From Oscillospiraceae bacterium (lineage in GTDB: Bacteria; Bacillota; Clostridia; Oscillospirales; Ruminococcaceae): a stretch of DNA of 64,000 nucleotides. Below the pieces are notes generated by a model that was not told where the DNA came from, did not search any database, and saw only the letters and a list, made by a program, of their open reading frames with translations. Each line of letters starts with the position of its first letter. The first letter of the stretch is position 1. The stretch covers positions 1 through 64,000 of the forward strand of contig JAHHTP010000005.1 in assembly GCA_020024615.1 (NCBI GenBank). The letters run 5' to 3'. Both the position numbers and the translations under genes were made by a program. Of this stretch, positions 1 to 8,197 are shown in pieces.

Positions 1-13
1 TGACAGCTTGTTT

Positions 14-42
14 ATTATATCACGCTTACCCCCTTTTGTCAA
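14..42 (-). promoter_or_regulatory. Consensus sigma-A promoter reading out of the left edge
   Basis: On the minus strand TTGACA (37-42) and TATAAT (14-19) are separated by exactly 17 bp, a perfect vegetative promoter match. It fires leftward, so it should drive a gene beyond the window edge that is divergent from the pyr genes. The target cannot be seen. Confidence 0.75.
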
Positions 43-254
43 CTGCTTTTTTCGTGTTCTATGTTTTGTATAGTTTTCAACATTATATTTTCAACATTTT
101 TAATTATTTTATCATCATTTGTTGATAAAATCACTTATTCAATCTCTAATCATATCACTCACCTTGAGATTTTCAACTGTCATCATCTCCAGATGTTTAA
201 ATTTATTTTCTATAATAATATAAGAATTCAAATGCAGAAACTCAAATAAAGCTG
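43..254. other. AT-rich intergenic stretch without a visible gene
   Basis: Between the leftward promoter and the pyrK promoter the DNA is very AT-rich. The only open frame (61-249) has no ribosome binding site and a composition typical of random AT-rich DNA. I see no attenuator or PyrR-type binding loop here, so any pyrimidine control of the pyr genes is not evident in this stretch. Confidence 0.6.
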
Positions 255-283
255 TTGTTTTTATGTCGGAAAACTGGTATAAT
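255..283 (+). promoter_or_regulatory. Probable pyrK promoter
   Basis: TTGTTT (255-260), a 17 bp spacer and TATAAT (278-283) lie just upstream of pyrK. Transcription would start near 290, giving a leader of roughly 24 nt before the ATG at 314. This supports pyrK as the first gene of its transcript, and makes an upstream in-frame start at 263 impossible for transcripts from this promoter. Confidence 0.65.
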
Positions 284-313
284 ATAAAAAAATATATGAA
301 AGGAAGCTGTGAT

Positions 314-1087
314 ATGCTTTATTGTCAAGGAACCTACTTGATTACGCAAAAAGAAAATATCGCCAAAGGCTGCTACAGTTTCTGGATTTATTGTCCAGAT
401 ATTGCAGCTCTGGCAAAACCCGGACAGTTTGTCCATGTTCGAATTGGCAGCCATACCCTGCGCCGTCCGATCTCCATCTGTGAAATCAACCCCCAAAAAG
501 GCGAACTACGCTTGGTATTTGAAATCCGTGGACAAGGAACCGATGAAATTGCCAACATTCCAAACGGTGGTCAGATTGATCTACTAGGCCCGCTCGGAAA
601 CGGCTTTGACTGCCCGAAATCCGAGGATGAAAGCGTTATCGTAGTTGGCGGTGGTATCGGTGTACCGCCAATGCTCGAAACTGCAAAAGCTTACGGCAAA
701 AACGCAACCGCTATTATCGGCTTCCGTAATGCTTCTGCTGTTATTTTAGAAGATGATTTCAAAAATAACGGCATCAATACCATTCTCTGCACCGATGATG
801 GAAGCCAAGGCATCCACGGTTTTGTAACCACGGCACTTGAACAGCAGTTAAAAGAGCAGAAACCTTCTTTAATCTGTGCTTGTGGTCCAAGCGTTATGCT
901 GAAATCTATCATTGCACTTGCCGATACATACGGCATTCGCTGCCAGGTATCTTTAGAAGAAAGAATGGGATGCGGTGTAGGTGCATGTCTGGTCTGCGCT
1001 TGCAAAACAATCAAAAACGGCGAAGAATATTATGCACATGTCTGCAAGGACGGTCCAGTATTCGATAGCCACGAAGTCGTACTGTAA
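314..1087 (+). CDS. pyrK: Dihydroorotate dehydrogenase B, electron transfer subunit
   Basis: PyrK passes electrons from the class 1B dihydroorotate dehydrogenase to NAD+ through FAD and a [2Fe-2S] cluster, in de novo pyrimidine synthesis. The protein (257 aa) has the ferredoxin-reductase FAD motif RRPISI, a glycine-rich nucleotide site VVGGGIGVPP, and near the C-terminus the cluster cysteines in MGCGVGACLVCACK plus a later Cys (HVCKDG). The ATG at 314 is preceded by AAAGGAAG at about 8 bp; longer in-frame starts at 263 and 296 lack a good site and 263 lies within the promoter. pyrD follows after 12 bp, the partner subunit as expected. Confidence 0.95.
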   Translation: MLYCQGTYLITQKENIAKGCYSFWIYCPDIAALAKPGQFVHVRIGSHTLRRPISICEINPQKGELRLVFEIRGQGTDEIANIPNGGQIDLLGPLGNGFDCPKSEDESVIVVGGGIGVPPMLETAKAYGKNATAIIGFRNASAVILEDDFKNNGINTILCTDDGSQGIHGFVTTALEQQLKEQKPSLICACGPSVMLKSIIALADTYGIRCQVSLEERMGCGVGACLVCACKTIKNGEEYYAHVCKDGPVFDSHEVVL

Positions 1088-1099
1088 GGAGGAGTAATC

Positions 1100-2011
1100 A
1101 TGGCAAACTTAGAAGTAAATGTAGCAGGTGTTGCATTTAAAAATCCGGTTATTCCTGCTTCCGGTGCATATGGCTTTGGTCGTGAATACGAATGCCTGTA
1201 TCCGCTGGAAACTTTGGGTGGTATCTCCTGCAAAGGCATGACCTTGAACAAAAAAGACGGCAATCCTCCGCCTCGTATTGCAGAAACCCCATCTGGCATG
1301 TTAAACTCGGTTGGCTTACAGAATCCGGGTATCGATTACTTTATCGAACATGAACTCCCATATCTGCGTACCAAGGACATCACCGTTATTGCCAATGTCG
1401 CAGGCTCTACTGTTGAGGACTGCATGGAAATTGCACGCAAACTTGAGGCAACCGATGTCGATATGCTCGAACTGAATATTTCCTGCCCGAATGTCAAACA
1501 GGGCGGCGCCGCATTTGGTACTTCCTGTGAAAACGCAGCAGCCGTCACCGCTGCTGTACGCAAAATGACCACCAAACCGTTGATGGTCAAACTTTCCCCG
1601 AATGTTACCAGCATTACTGATATTGCAAAAGCCGTTGAAACAGAGGGTGCGGATGCTGTTTCCTTAATCAACACCCTGCTCGGCATGCGGATTGATATCA
1701 AAACCCGTCGCCCAATCTTAAAACAGAATGTCGGTGGTCTTTCTGGTCCGGCAGTATTCCCGATTGCTGTTCGCATGGTATGGCAGGTTGCAAATGCAGT
1801 CAACATCCCTGTTGTCGGCATGGGAGGTATCTCCACTGGTGAGGATGCTATCGAAATGATGATGGCGGGTGCGTCTGCTGTTCAGGTTGGTGCAGCCATC
1901 TTCACCGATCCATTTGCTCCGGTGAAAATCATCGAGGGAATTAACCGATTCTGTGATGATAACCACATTGCAAATGTTTCGGATATTGTCAAATCGGTTC
2001 AGCCATGGTAA
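1100..2011 (+). CDS. pyrD: Dihydroorotate dehydrogenase B, catalytic subunit
   Basis: This is the FMN-containing catalytic subunit (303 aa) that oxidises dihydroorotate to orotate. It has the class 1 core: an N-terminal GYGFGREY-like segment (GAYGFGREYE), the NISCPNVKQGG motif carrying the active-site cysteine, VKLSPNVT, and the C-terminal phosphate-binding GMGGISTGEDA and GASAVQVGAA. The presence of PyrK next to it identifies the NAD-linked 1B type common in Gram-positive bacteria. AAGGAGGAG lies about 6 bp before the ATG. Its end overlaps the next gene by 7 bp, which suggests translational coupling. Confidence 0.96.
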   Translation: MANLEVNVAGVAFKNPVIPASGAYGFGREYECLYPLETLGGISCKGMTLNKKDGNPPPRIAETPSGMLNSVGLQNPGIDYFIEHELPYLRTKDITVIANVAGSTVEDCMEIARKLEATDVDMLELNISCPNVKQGGAAFGTSCENAAAVTAAVRKMTTKPLMVKLSPNVTSITDIAKAVETEGADAVSLINTLLGMRIDIKTRRPILKQNVGGLSGPAVFPIAVRMVWQVANAVNIPVVGMGGISTGEDAIEMMMAGASAVQVGAAIFTDPFAPVKIIEGINRFCDDNHIANVSDIVKSVQPW

Positions 2012-2685
2012 CAACACTTTATCTGGTGCGCCATTGTCAATCAGAAGGTAATTTGATGATGGCGTTTCATGGACATACGGATGGTAAAGTCACCGAAATG
2101 GGGAATTTACAGCTCAAGGCATTAACCAAAGCCACAACAGACCTTAACCTCTGCGCCATCTATACAAGCCCGTTGCAGCGCGCCATGGAAACCGCAAAAG
2201 CGATCAACGAAAATTATCATCTGCCAATTCAAACGGATGATAATCTGATGGAAATTTACTGCGGCGAATGGGAAGGCAAAGACTGGGAATATATCTATGC
2301 ACATTATCCAGATAGCTACATCGCTTGGGAAACTAGTCCAGAACAGTTCCAATCCCCTGACGGTGAGAGTATGCAAGATGCCTATAACCGCATTACCGCC
2401 TGCATTCATGATCATGTGAAAGATCATATCGGAGAAACCATTGCAATTGTCGGTCATTCAGCAGTATTCCGCTGCTATCTCGCCCATGTCCTATATGGTG
2501 AACTCAAAAATTTAACCGAAATCGGCTGGGGAGATAATACCTATATCTGTAAAATAATCTTTGATGATAATCTGAAACCAACACTCTGCTATAAATATGA
2601 CGCTTCCCACCTGACAGAAGATATTTCCACCACTGCACTGCGCAAGCGTTTGGGGCTCAAGCGTCCAAGAGCATTAAAAGAATAA
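2005..2685 (+). CDS. Histidine phosphatase family protein (phosphoglycerate mutase-like)
   Basis: A 226 aa member of the histidine phosphatase superfamily. The N-terminal LVRHCQSEGN holds the phospho-acceptor His in an RH motif (the usual RHG is RHC here), YTSPLQRAMETA carries the second Arg, and IVGHSAVFR the second catalytic His. These enzymes are small cytoplasmic phosphatases or mutases and the substrate cannot be told from sequence. It starts inside the last codons of pyrD (ATGGTAA overlap) and has no separate strong ribosome site, so it is probably coupled to pyrD. An intrinsic terminator follows. A link to nucleotide metabolism is an inference from position only. Confidence 0.85.
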   Translation: MVTTLYLVRHCQSEGNLMMAFHGHTDGKVTEMGNLQLKALTKATTDLNLCAIYTSPLQRAMETAKAINENYHLPIQTDDNLMEIYCGEWEGKDWEYIYAHYPDSYIAWETSPEQFQSPDGESMQDAYNRITACIHDHVKDHIGETIAIVGHSAVFRCYLAHVLYGELKNLTEIGWGDNTYICKIIFDDNLKPTLCYKYDASHLTEDISTTALRKRLGLKRPRALKE

Positions 2686-2691
2686 TAAAGT

Positions 2692-2719
2692 AAGCCGGTC
2701 TGTTGTTCAGATCGGCTTT
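2692..2719 (+). terminator. Intrinsic terminator of the pyr transcript
   Basis: An inverted repeat AAGCCGGTCTG / CAGATCGGCTT with a 6 nt loop and one G-U pair, followed by a short T run, sits 7 bp after the histidine phosphatase stop. Confidence 0.75.
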
Positions 2720-2768
2720 TCTACATATTTTTTATAATTTGTTGAATCCAAATATTTAAAATAACAAA

Positions 2769-2799
2769 AGGCGTGTACCCCATTTAGGAGTATACGCCT
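2769..2799 (-). terminator. Intrinsic terminator after rpsR
   Basis: A 13 bp near-perfect stem (AGGCGTGTACCCC / GGAGTATACGCCT, one mismatch) with a 5 nt loop is followed on the minus strand by TTTTGTTATTTT. It ends the rpsF-ssb-rpsR transcript. Confidence 0.8.
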
Positions 2800-2839
2800 A
2801 CTTTGTGCTGTAATATGCCAAAACGCAATAAGACAGAAA

Positions 2840-3088
2840 TTAGTCTTTTACGTACGGCAGTAATGCAACGTATCTTGCGCGTTTGATAGCGGTGGTCAGA
2901 TCACGCTGATGTTTTGCACAAGTACCGGTAACACGACGCGGAACGATTTTTGCTCTCTCGGTCATGTAACGTTTTAATTTATCGATATCTTTAAAGTCGA
3001 TAGAAGTAGCTTTAGCCTCACAGAATGCGCAAACTTTTCTGCGCGGACGTCTGGTCGGTCTAGCGTTATTGGTTCTTTCTCTTTCCAT
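2840..3088 (-). CDS. rpsR: 30S ribosomal protein S18
   Basis: S18 (82 aa) binds 16S rRNA with S6 in the platform of the small subunit. The basic N-terminus (RPTRRPRRKVCAFCEAK), the IDFKDIDKLKRYMTERAKIVPRR core and the VTGTCAKHQR motif are characteristic. The paired cysteines in CAFC resemble the zinc-ligand-containing form of S18. It is the last gene of the conserved rpsF-ssb-rpsR operon and has GGAGGG at the right distance from its ATG. Confidence 0.97.
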   Translation of the reverse strand: MERERTNNARPTRRPRRKVCAFCEAKATSIDFKDIDKLKRYMTERAKIVPRRVTGTCAKHQRDLTTAIKRARYVALLPYVKD

Positions 3089-3128
3089 CTCTGGTTTCCC
3101 TCCTTACAGGTTTATGATTTCTTTTTCA

Positions 3129-3644
3129 TTAGAACGGTAATCCGTCGTCATTATCAAGCTCTTCAAAATCGCCAAATTCACCGATTTCAAATGCTTTTCC
3201 ACCCTGCGGCGGCTCGTTAAAGCTCTGCTTTGGTGCAGGTGCGGAATTATGCTGCGGTGCATTGAACTGCGGCTGTGCATTGCCACCATAGGACGGAGCA
3301 TTGCCATAATTTCCGGTTCCCGATTCATTCTTGCTTCCAGTGAAGGAAACCTGATCGACAACCACTTCAAAAACAGTTCTGTTCATACCCTGTTTATCAG
3401 TATATTTTCTGGTCTGCAACGAACCGTCTACTGCAATCATACTGCCTTTATGGAAATAGCGGCTGACAAAATCAGCATGCTGTCTCCAAGCCACGCATGG
3501 AATAAAATCAGTCTGACGCTCGCCATTGCTTACAAAATTACGATCCACAGCAATTGAAAAAGTTGCAACCGCTACACCATTCGGTGTCTGTTTATAATCA
3601 GGATCTGCGGTTAAACGACCCATAAGAACAATACGGTTAATCAT
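3129..3644 (-). CDS. ssb: Single-stranded DNA-binding protein
   Basis: SSB (171 aa) coats single-stranded DNA in replication and repair. The N-terminal OB fold begins MINRIVLMGRLTADPDYKQTPNG and runs to about residue 110 (VFEVVVDQVSF). A low-complexity Gly/Asn/Gln/Pro linker follows, then the acidic tail ends DDGLPF, the tip that recruits partner proteins. It lies between rpsF and rpsR as in most Bacillota, where making it from the ribosomal protein operon ties its supply to growth. Confidence 0.97.
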   Translation of the reverse strand: MINRIVLMGRLTADPDYKQTPNGVAVATFSIAVDRNFVSNGERQTDFIPCVAWRQHADFVSRYFHKGSMIAVDGSLQTRKYTDKQGMNRTVFEVVVDQVSFTGSKNESGTGNYGNAPSYGGNAQPQFNAPQHNSAPAPKQSFNEPPQGGKAFEIGEFGDFEELDNDDGLPF

Positions 3645-3684
3645 ACGATTTTACACTCCTTTTTCCGTTTTGTTTCTGCAATTC

Positions 3685-3975
3685 TTATTTGTTTACAATG
3701 ATAGAACGCAGAACGCCGTCGGTAATACCCATTACACGATTCAGCTCAGCCGGGAATTCCGGTGCAGCGGTGAAAGTGTAAACTGCATAGTAACCATCGG
3801 TTTCGTAGTTGATCGGGTAAGCCAGTTTTCGTTTACCCCACTCATTTACGTTTTCCATAGTACCATTCTCGGAAATCATGTTAGAGAATTTCTCTACCAG
3901 GGATTTAGCCTGCTCCTCACCGTTTTTTAAGGATGTAACGATGATAGCTTCGTAGCTTCCAGTTAATTTTGCCAT
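3685..3975 (-). CDS. rpsF: 30S ribosomal protein S6
   Basis: S6 (97 aa) pairs with S18 on the platform of the 30S subunit. The sequence reads as a typical S6 ferredoxin-like fold: YEAIIVTSL, then NEWGKRKLAYPINYETDGYY and the VMGITDGVLRSIIV strand. The ATG at 3975 has AAGGAGGTG at about 7 bp and gives the usual S6 N-terminus; an upstream in-frame start at 4041 would place a structured leader in the coding region and is rejected. First gene of the rpsF-ssb-rpsR operon. Confidence 0.96.
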   Translation of the reverse strand: MAKLTGSYEAIIVTSLKNGEEQAKSLVEKFSNMISENGTMENVNEWGKRKLAYPINYETDGYYAVYTFTAAPEFPAELNRVMGITDGVLRSIIVNK

Positions 3976-4001
3976 AATTAGCACCTCCTTTTGGACATTA
4001 G

Positions 4002-4027
4002 GCTGTACTTCTGGAATCGAGTACAGC
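4002..4027 (-). promoter_or_regulatory. Hairpin in the rpsF leader, possible S6:S18 binding element
   Basis: The minus-strand leader has a perfect 8 bp stem, GCTGTACT paired with AGTACAGC, around a 10 nt loop that contains CCAGA. Many bacteria repress rpsF through an S6:S18-binding RNA in this location. The position fits, but the loop does not show the conserved CCG clearly, so the assignment is tentative. Confidence 0.35.
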
Positions 4028-4056
4028 AAAGAGATACGCAATTGCGCATCTTCTTT

Positions 4057-4084
4057 ATTATACCAGAAAACTTCAAAAAGTCAA
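4057..4084 (-). promoter_or_regulatory. Promoter of the rpsF-ssb-rpsR operon
   Basis: On the minus strand TTGACT (4079-4084), a 16 bp spacer and TATAAT (4057-4062). The implied start near 4050 gives a leader of about 75 nt containing the hairpin at 4002-4027. Confidence 0.7.
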
Positions 4085-4109
4085 GCTTTTTTGATTGCAA
4101 ATATTAAAA

Positions 4110-4137
4110 TATCCGGTCGAAAATAATCCGGCCGGAT
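4110..4137 (-). terminator. Intrinsic terminator after the PTS IIC gene
   Basis: TATCCGGCCG pairs with CGACCGGATA (one G-U pair) on the minus strand, followed by TTTTAATATTT. It separates the PTS gene from the rpsF promoter. Confidence 0.65.
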
Positions 4138-4160
4138 AAAGTTATTTTGTATGTTTTCGC

Positions 4161-5285
4161 TTATAAATCCAGTTTCAAATCTCCTGGTTTGATCCAGCCG
4201 ATTTTACGCAACAACAGACTGAAAATCTGCGTTAGCACTGCTGGCAGAACAAAACAAATTAAGATCATGCCGATCCAGTCCATCGGGGAAATGCCAGTCT
4301 TTAATCCAGCTGTGACATCATTAACCCAGCCGGTATATACACCGATCTGACCAACAAAACCACAAGTACCCATTCCGGCTGCAACCGGTGCACCATTCAT
4401 CTGCATCTGAAATATACAGGTAGCTAACGGGCCAGTGATTGCACTGGTTAAAATGGTCGGAATCCAGATGCGCGGATTTCTAACGATATTACCCATCTGT
4501 AACATCGAAGTGCCGATGCCCTGTGCCATTAAACCGCCCCATTTGTTTTCATAGAAACTCATAACTGCAAAACCGATCATCTGCGCACAACAACCTGCAA
4601 CCGCAGCACCGCCTGCCAAACCGGTCAAGGATAATGCCGCACAGATTGCCGCACTTGAAATCGGCAGTGTTAAGCAAATGCCAACAATAACCGATACCAG
4701 AATGCCCATCAGGAACGGCTGTAATTCGGTTGTCCACATAATTGCATTGCCGACCGAACTTGCAGCGGCACCAATCCAAGGTGCGCACCAAATTGATAAT
4801 AAAACGCCAACAGCAATCGTGACACTCGGTGTTACAATAATATCAATTTTGGTTTCTTTAGAAACTAGCTTGCCAAGCTCTGCAGCGATAATAGCAATAA
4901 CAAATACAGCAAGCGGACCACCCGCACCGCCAAGTTCATTAGCAGCCCCACCGACTGCAATCAGTGAAAACAGCACAAGTGGCGGGCATTTCAATGCGTA
5001 TCCAATCGCAACAGCCATTGCCGGGCCGGTTACTGCTTTTGCATAACCGCCGATTGTTTCCAAAATTTCAATGCCGAGCTGCTGTCCTAATGTACTGATG
5101 ATCGTACCAATTAACAGCGACGCAAATAATCCCTGCGCCATTGCACCCAACGCTTCAATACCATAGCGTTTTGCCGAAAATACAATATCTTTTTTCTGTA
5201 AAAAAGCCAGAATCTTCTGCCATACCGTCATTTTCGAAGATTCTTCTTCAGCTGCTTGCGTAGCCGCATTTTGCTGTTTCGCCAT
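4161..5285 (-). CDS. PTS transporter subunit IIC (stand-alone membrane component)
   Basis: A 374 aa integral membrane protein with around nine hydrophobic segments rich in Gly and Ala, for example GLFASLLIGTIISTLGQQLG and the conserved-looking VTGPAMAVAIGYALKCPPLVLFS. It matches the EIIC-like PTS family seen in Bacillota (PTS_EIIC_2 type), which would form the sugar channel. No IIA or IIB gene lies nearby, so either separate components serve it or it moves its substrate without phosphorylation. A FruK-type kinase lies 2 kb away, divergent from it across the pyrophosphatase gene; a functional link is only a guess. AAGGAGTG precedes the ATG. Confidence 0.78.
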   Translation of the reverse strand: MAKQQNAATQAAEEESSKMTVWQKILAFLQKKDIVFSAKRYGIEALGAMAQGLFASLLIGTIISTLGQQLGIEILETIGGYAKAVTGPAMAVAIGYALKCPPLVLFSLIAVGGAANELGGAGGPLAVFVIAIIAAELGKLVSKETKIDIIVTPSVTIAVGVLLSIWCAPWIGAAASSVGNAIMWTTELQPFLMGILVSVIVGICLTLPISSAAICAALSLTGLAGGAAVAGCCAQMIGFAVMSFYENKWGGLMAQGIGTSMLQMGNIVRNPRIWIPTILTSAITGPLATCIFQMQMNGAPVAAGMGTCGFVGQIGVYTGWVNDVTAGLKTGISPMDWIGMILICFVLPAVLTQIFSLLLRKIGWIKPGDLKLDL

Positions 5286-5318
5286 AAAACTTTACACTCC
5301 TTGTCATGTTTTTATTTA

Positions 5319-5347
5319 AGCATAGCACAAACTTTACACCTTTACAA
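5319..5347 (-). promoter_or_regulatory. Probable promoter of the PTS IIC gene
   Basis: TTGTAA (5342-5347), a 17 bp spacer and TATGCT (5319-5324) on the minus strand, about 35 bp before the start codon. A moderate match. Confidence 0.45.
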
Positions 5348-5500
5348 GTATGACGAAAAAAGTGTGGAGGAATGCCCGATTCTCTCCGAAAACTAAACCA
5401 AAAATTATAAATTCTCGGTCTGAATTTACAAGGGGGTGTCAAGTTTTTCAAGAAAATTTTTTATTGCTTGTAAATTTATTGGAAGAATTGGATTTTATAT

Positions 5501-5528
5501 TTGCAATTACCTAATTTTATGGTATAAT
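5501..5528 (+). promoter_or_regulatory. Promoter of the pyrophosphatase gene
   Basis: TTGCAA (5501-5506), a 16 bp spacer and TATAAT (5523-5528), leaving a leader of about 30 nt before the ATG at 5565. The 5348-5500 stretch between this and the PTS promoter is AT-rich with no gene visible. Confidence 0.6.
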
Positions 5529-5564
5529 GTGTATGTAGTATGAAATAGAAGGTGAAAAGAGAAC

Positions 5565-7223
5565 ATGGCTAGTAAAAGAAAAATTTATGTTATCGGACAT
5601 CGTAATCCGGACACAGACTCCATTTGTTCTGCTATTGCAGTTGCAGAACTCAAAAATCAAATCGACGGCAAAGACCGCGTTTACATCGCTGCTCGGGCAG
5701 GTCAGTTAAGCCCAGAAACCGAATATGTGTTAAAAAAATTCCATATGGAGCGTCCGGTGTATCTGAACAACATCGGCACCCGTGTGCGTGATATGGAAAT
5801 TCGTAAAATCGAAGGTGTTTCCAAACAGCTTTCCTTGAAAAAAGCATGGAATATGATGGCAGATTTAAATGCTGTCACCCTTGCCATTGTAGATGAAAAC
5901 AATGTAATGGAAGGCTTAATCACCATCAATGATATCGCTACTTCCTACATGGAAGAACAGGACAGCGCAATTCTGTCTAAAGCAAACACGCCATACCGTA
6001 ATATCCTGGAAACCCTAGAAGCTGAAATGGTGGTAGGCGATCCGGAAGCATCCTTCTGCAATGGAAAGGTCATCATCTCCGCTGCAAATCCGGATGTTAT
6101 GGAAAACTATATTTCAGAAGGTGATATGGTCATCACCGGAAATCGTTACGAATCCCAACTTTCTGCCATTGAATCAGGAGCAAGCTGTATTGTTATCTGC
6201 TTGGGTTCAGCAGTCACCAAATCAATCGCAAAACTTGCAGCAGACCATAATTGCACCATTATTGTCACACCATTTGATACCTATACCGTAGCGCGTCAGA
6301 TCAACCAAAGTATGCCGGTGGCGGCATTTATGCGCTGCAAAGACATAAAAACATTCCGCCCTGGTGATTATACCGACGATATCAAAGAGGTTATGCAGAA
6401 TACCCGTATCCGTGATTTCCCAGTCCTGGAAAAAACCGAACACTATGTTGGTATGATTTCTCGTCGGAACTTATTAGGCATTCATAAACGCGCTGTTGTA
6501 CTGGTTGACCACAACGAATTTAGTCAGGCAATCGACAATATTCGCGATGCGGAAATTCTGGAAATTATTGACCATCATCGCATTGGTTCACTGGAAACCA
6601 TGTCACCGGTCTACTTCCGCAATGAGCCGGTCGGCTGTACTGCCACCATTGTCTATCAGATGTATCGTGAAAAAGGCATCGAAATTCCAAAACAGATTGC
6701 AGGACTTTTATGCAGTGCAATTTTATCGGATACTCTGGTATTTCGTTCTCCGACCTGTACCATGCTCGACCGATTTGCAGCCAATGAACTTGCTGCAATT
6801 GCTGGCATTGACTGCAACGAATATGGCGTAGAGATGTTCACCGCCGGCAGCAACTTAAAAGAGAAAACACCAGAAGAAATCTTCTATCAGGATTACAAGA
6901 AATTCGAATTTGGTGAAATGCAGTTCGGTGTCGGTCAGATTAACTCGATGAGTAAAGCTGAACTTGTCTCTATTCAGGATAAACTGACTCCATTTATCGA
7001 GCGTTCTCGCAAGGAACACGACTTGCAGATGATGTTCTTTATGCTAACCAATATTCTTGAAGAAAGTACCACCTTAATTTGCTGCGGCGATGATGTAGAT
7101 CATCTGGTGAAGGAAGCATTCGGCGTACAACCAGAAAAAGGAATCGTCGTTCTGCCAAACATTGTATCTCGTAAAAAACAGCTGATTCCGGCATTTATTG
7201 AAGCCATCAACTCACAGGATTAA
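5565..7223 (+). CDS. ppaC: Manganese-dependent inorganic pyrophosphatase with CBS and DRTGG domains
   Basis: A family II (DHH) pyrophosphatase, 552 aa, against about 310 aa for the simple enzyme. The DHH core is split by a regulatory insert: the first metal-binding block GHRNPDTDSICSAIA is near residues 11-25, then a CBS motif (about 70-130), a DRTGG-like region (about 130-250), a second CBS motif (about 250-310), and then the catalytic block resumes with VLVDHNEF, the DHH signature IIDHHRIG, and the C-terminal DHHA2 domain. In characterised relatives the CBS pair binds adenine nucleotides, so activity should respond to energy state. Monocistronic between its own promoter and a bidirectional terminator. 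Confidence 0.93.
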   Translation: MASKRKIYVIGHRNPDTDSICSAIAVAELKNQIDGKDRVYIAARAGQLSPETEYVLKKFHMERPVYLNNIGTRVRDMEIRKIEGVSKQLSLKKAWNMMADLNAVTLAIVDENNVMEGLITINDIATSYMEEQDSAILSKANTPYRNILETLEAEMVVGDPEASFCNGKVIISAANPDVMENYISEGDMVITGNRYESQLSAIESGASCIVICLGSAVTKSIAKLAADHNCTIIVTPFDTYTVARQINQSMPVAAFMRCKDIKTFRPGDYTDDIKEVMQNTRIRDFPVLEKTEHYVGMISRRNLLGIHKRAVVLVDHNEFSQAIDNIRDAEILEIIDHHRIGSLETMSPVYFRNEPVGCTATIVYQMYREKGIEIPKQIAGLLCSAILSDTLVFRSPTCTMLDRFAANELAAIAGIDCNEYGVEMFTAGSNLKEKTPEEIFYQDYKKFEFGEMQFGVGQINSMSKAELVSIQDKLTPFIERSRKEHDLQMMFFMLTNILEESTTLICCGDDVDHLVKEAFGVQPEKGIVVLPNIVSRKKQLIPAFIEAINSQD

Positions 7224-7243
7224 ATTAAATACCACAATCAGAA

Positions 7244-7274
7244 AACAGGTATGCCCATGTCAAGCATACCTGTT
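7244..7274. terminator. Bidirectional intrinsic terminator
   Basis: A perfect 11 bp stem AACAGGTATGC / GCATACCTGTT with a 9 nt loop; a T run follows on the plus strand and a shorter one on the minus strand. It serves the convergent pyrophosphatase and kinase genes. Confidence 0.85.
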
Positions 7275-7278
7275 CTTT

Positions 7279-8175
7279 TTATAGCTGCTCCAAAAATTGA
7301 TCGATCTGTTCTTTCTCACCCAAACCTTCAGAAAAAGCAGTTGCACCTCCACAGGCAGTTGCGAGTTTTAAAGCGTATTCATACCCCTTGTCCAATCCGA
7401 CAATAAATCCGGCAAGCATGGAATCACCTGCTCCTACCGAATTGACCACCTTACCCTTTAATACTCCGATTTTGCGAACCGCACCAGTCTCATTCACCAA
7501 AATCGCGCCATCCCCGGCCATCGACACCAACACATTGCGTGCCCCCATCTCCTGCAATCTGCGCGCACATTCCACAATTTCTTCGTCGGTTGTCAAAACT
7601 TTGCTGAATATCTCACCCAATTCCAGATGATTCGGCTTTATTAAAAACGGTCGATATTTTACACAATTTGATAGCAATTCCTTCGAGGCATCCACCACAA
7701 ATTGGATGCCTTTTTCGCTGTATCGGGATAAAATCTGCTCGTAAATATCCCCCGGCAAAGTACCTGGAATACTCCCTGCCAGCACCAAAGTATCCCCCTT
7801 CTGCATATGATCCAGCTTTTCAAATAATGCAGCTAATGCCCCATCATCAATATCTGGCCCCTGTCCGTTGATCTCGGTTTCCTCTCCTGCCTTAATTTTC
7901 ACATTAATGCGGGTCATTCCGTTTTCCAGCCGAATAAAATCGGATCTAACGCCACATTGGGTCAAATACTGTTCCAAAGCTTGTCCAGTAAATCCAGCTA
8001 CAAATCCCAGTGCTGTGCTTTCAACCCCTAAACGGCTGAGCATTACCGAAACATTAACTCCTTTTCCACCAAACTGCACTGCCTCCCGTCTGGTTCGGTT
8101 GACCTCTCCGGTTAAAAATCCATCTAAAAATACTACATAATCAATCGCCGGATTAAATGTCACTGTATAAATCAT
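7279..8175 (-). CDS. fruK: 1-phosphofructokinase family hexose kinase
   Basis: A PfkB/ribokinase-fold sugar-phosphate kinase (298 aa). It begins MIYTVTFNPAIDY, typical of FruK/LacC, has the substrate motif GGKGVNVS near residue 40, and the catalytic anion hole and base NSVGAGDSMLAG near the C-terminus. FruK converts fructose 1-phosphate to the 1,6-bisphosphate; LacC uses tagatose 6-phosphate. With no adjacent fruA or lac genes the exact substrate is open. The start at 8175 has GGGGGAGAAAG just upstream and gives the family N-terminus; the in-frame ATG at 8205 lies in the preceding terminator hairpin. Confidence 0.87.
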   Translation of the reverse strand: MIYTVTFNPAIDYVVFLDGFLTGEVNRTRREAVQFGGKGVNVSVMLSRLGVESTALGFVAGFTGQALEQYLTQCGVRSDFIRLENGMTRINVKIKAGEETEINGQGPDIDDGALAALFEKLDHMQKGDTLVLAGSIPGTLPGDIYEQILSRYSEKGIQFVVDASKELLSNCVKYRPFLIKPNHLELGEIFSKVLTTDEEIVECARRLQEMGARNVLVSMAGDGAILVNETGAVRKIGVLKGKVVNSVGAGDSMLAGFIVGLDKGYEYALKLATACGGATAFSEGLGEKEQIDQFLEQL

Positions 8176-8197
8176 CTTTCTCCCCCTATATGCAAAA

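Noticed and set aside
61..249. Open frame on the plus strand at the left edge
   Set aside because: No ribosome site, AT-rich random composition and no recognisable protein features; treated as intergenic.
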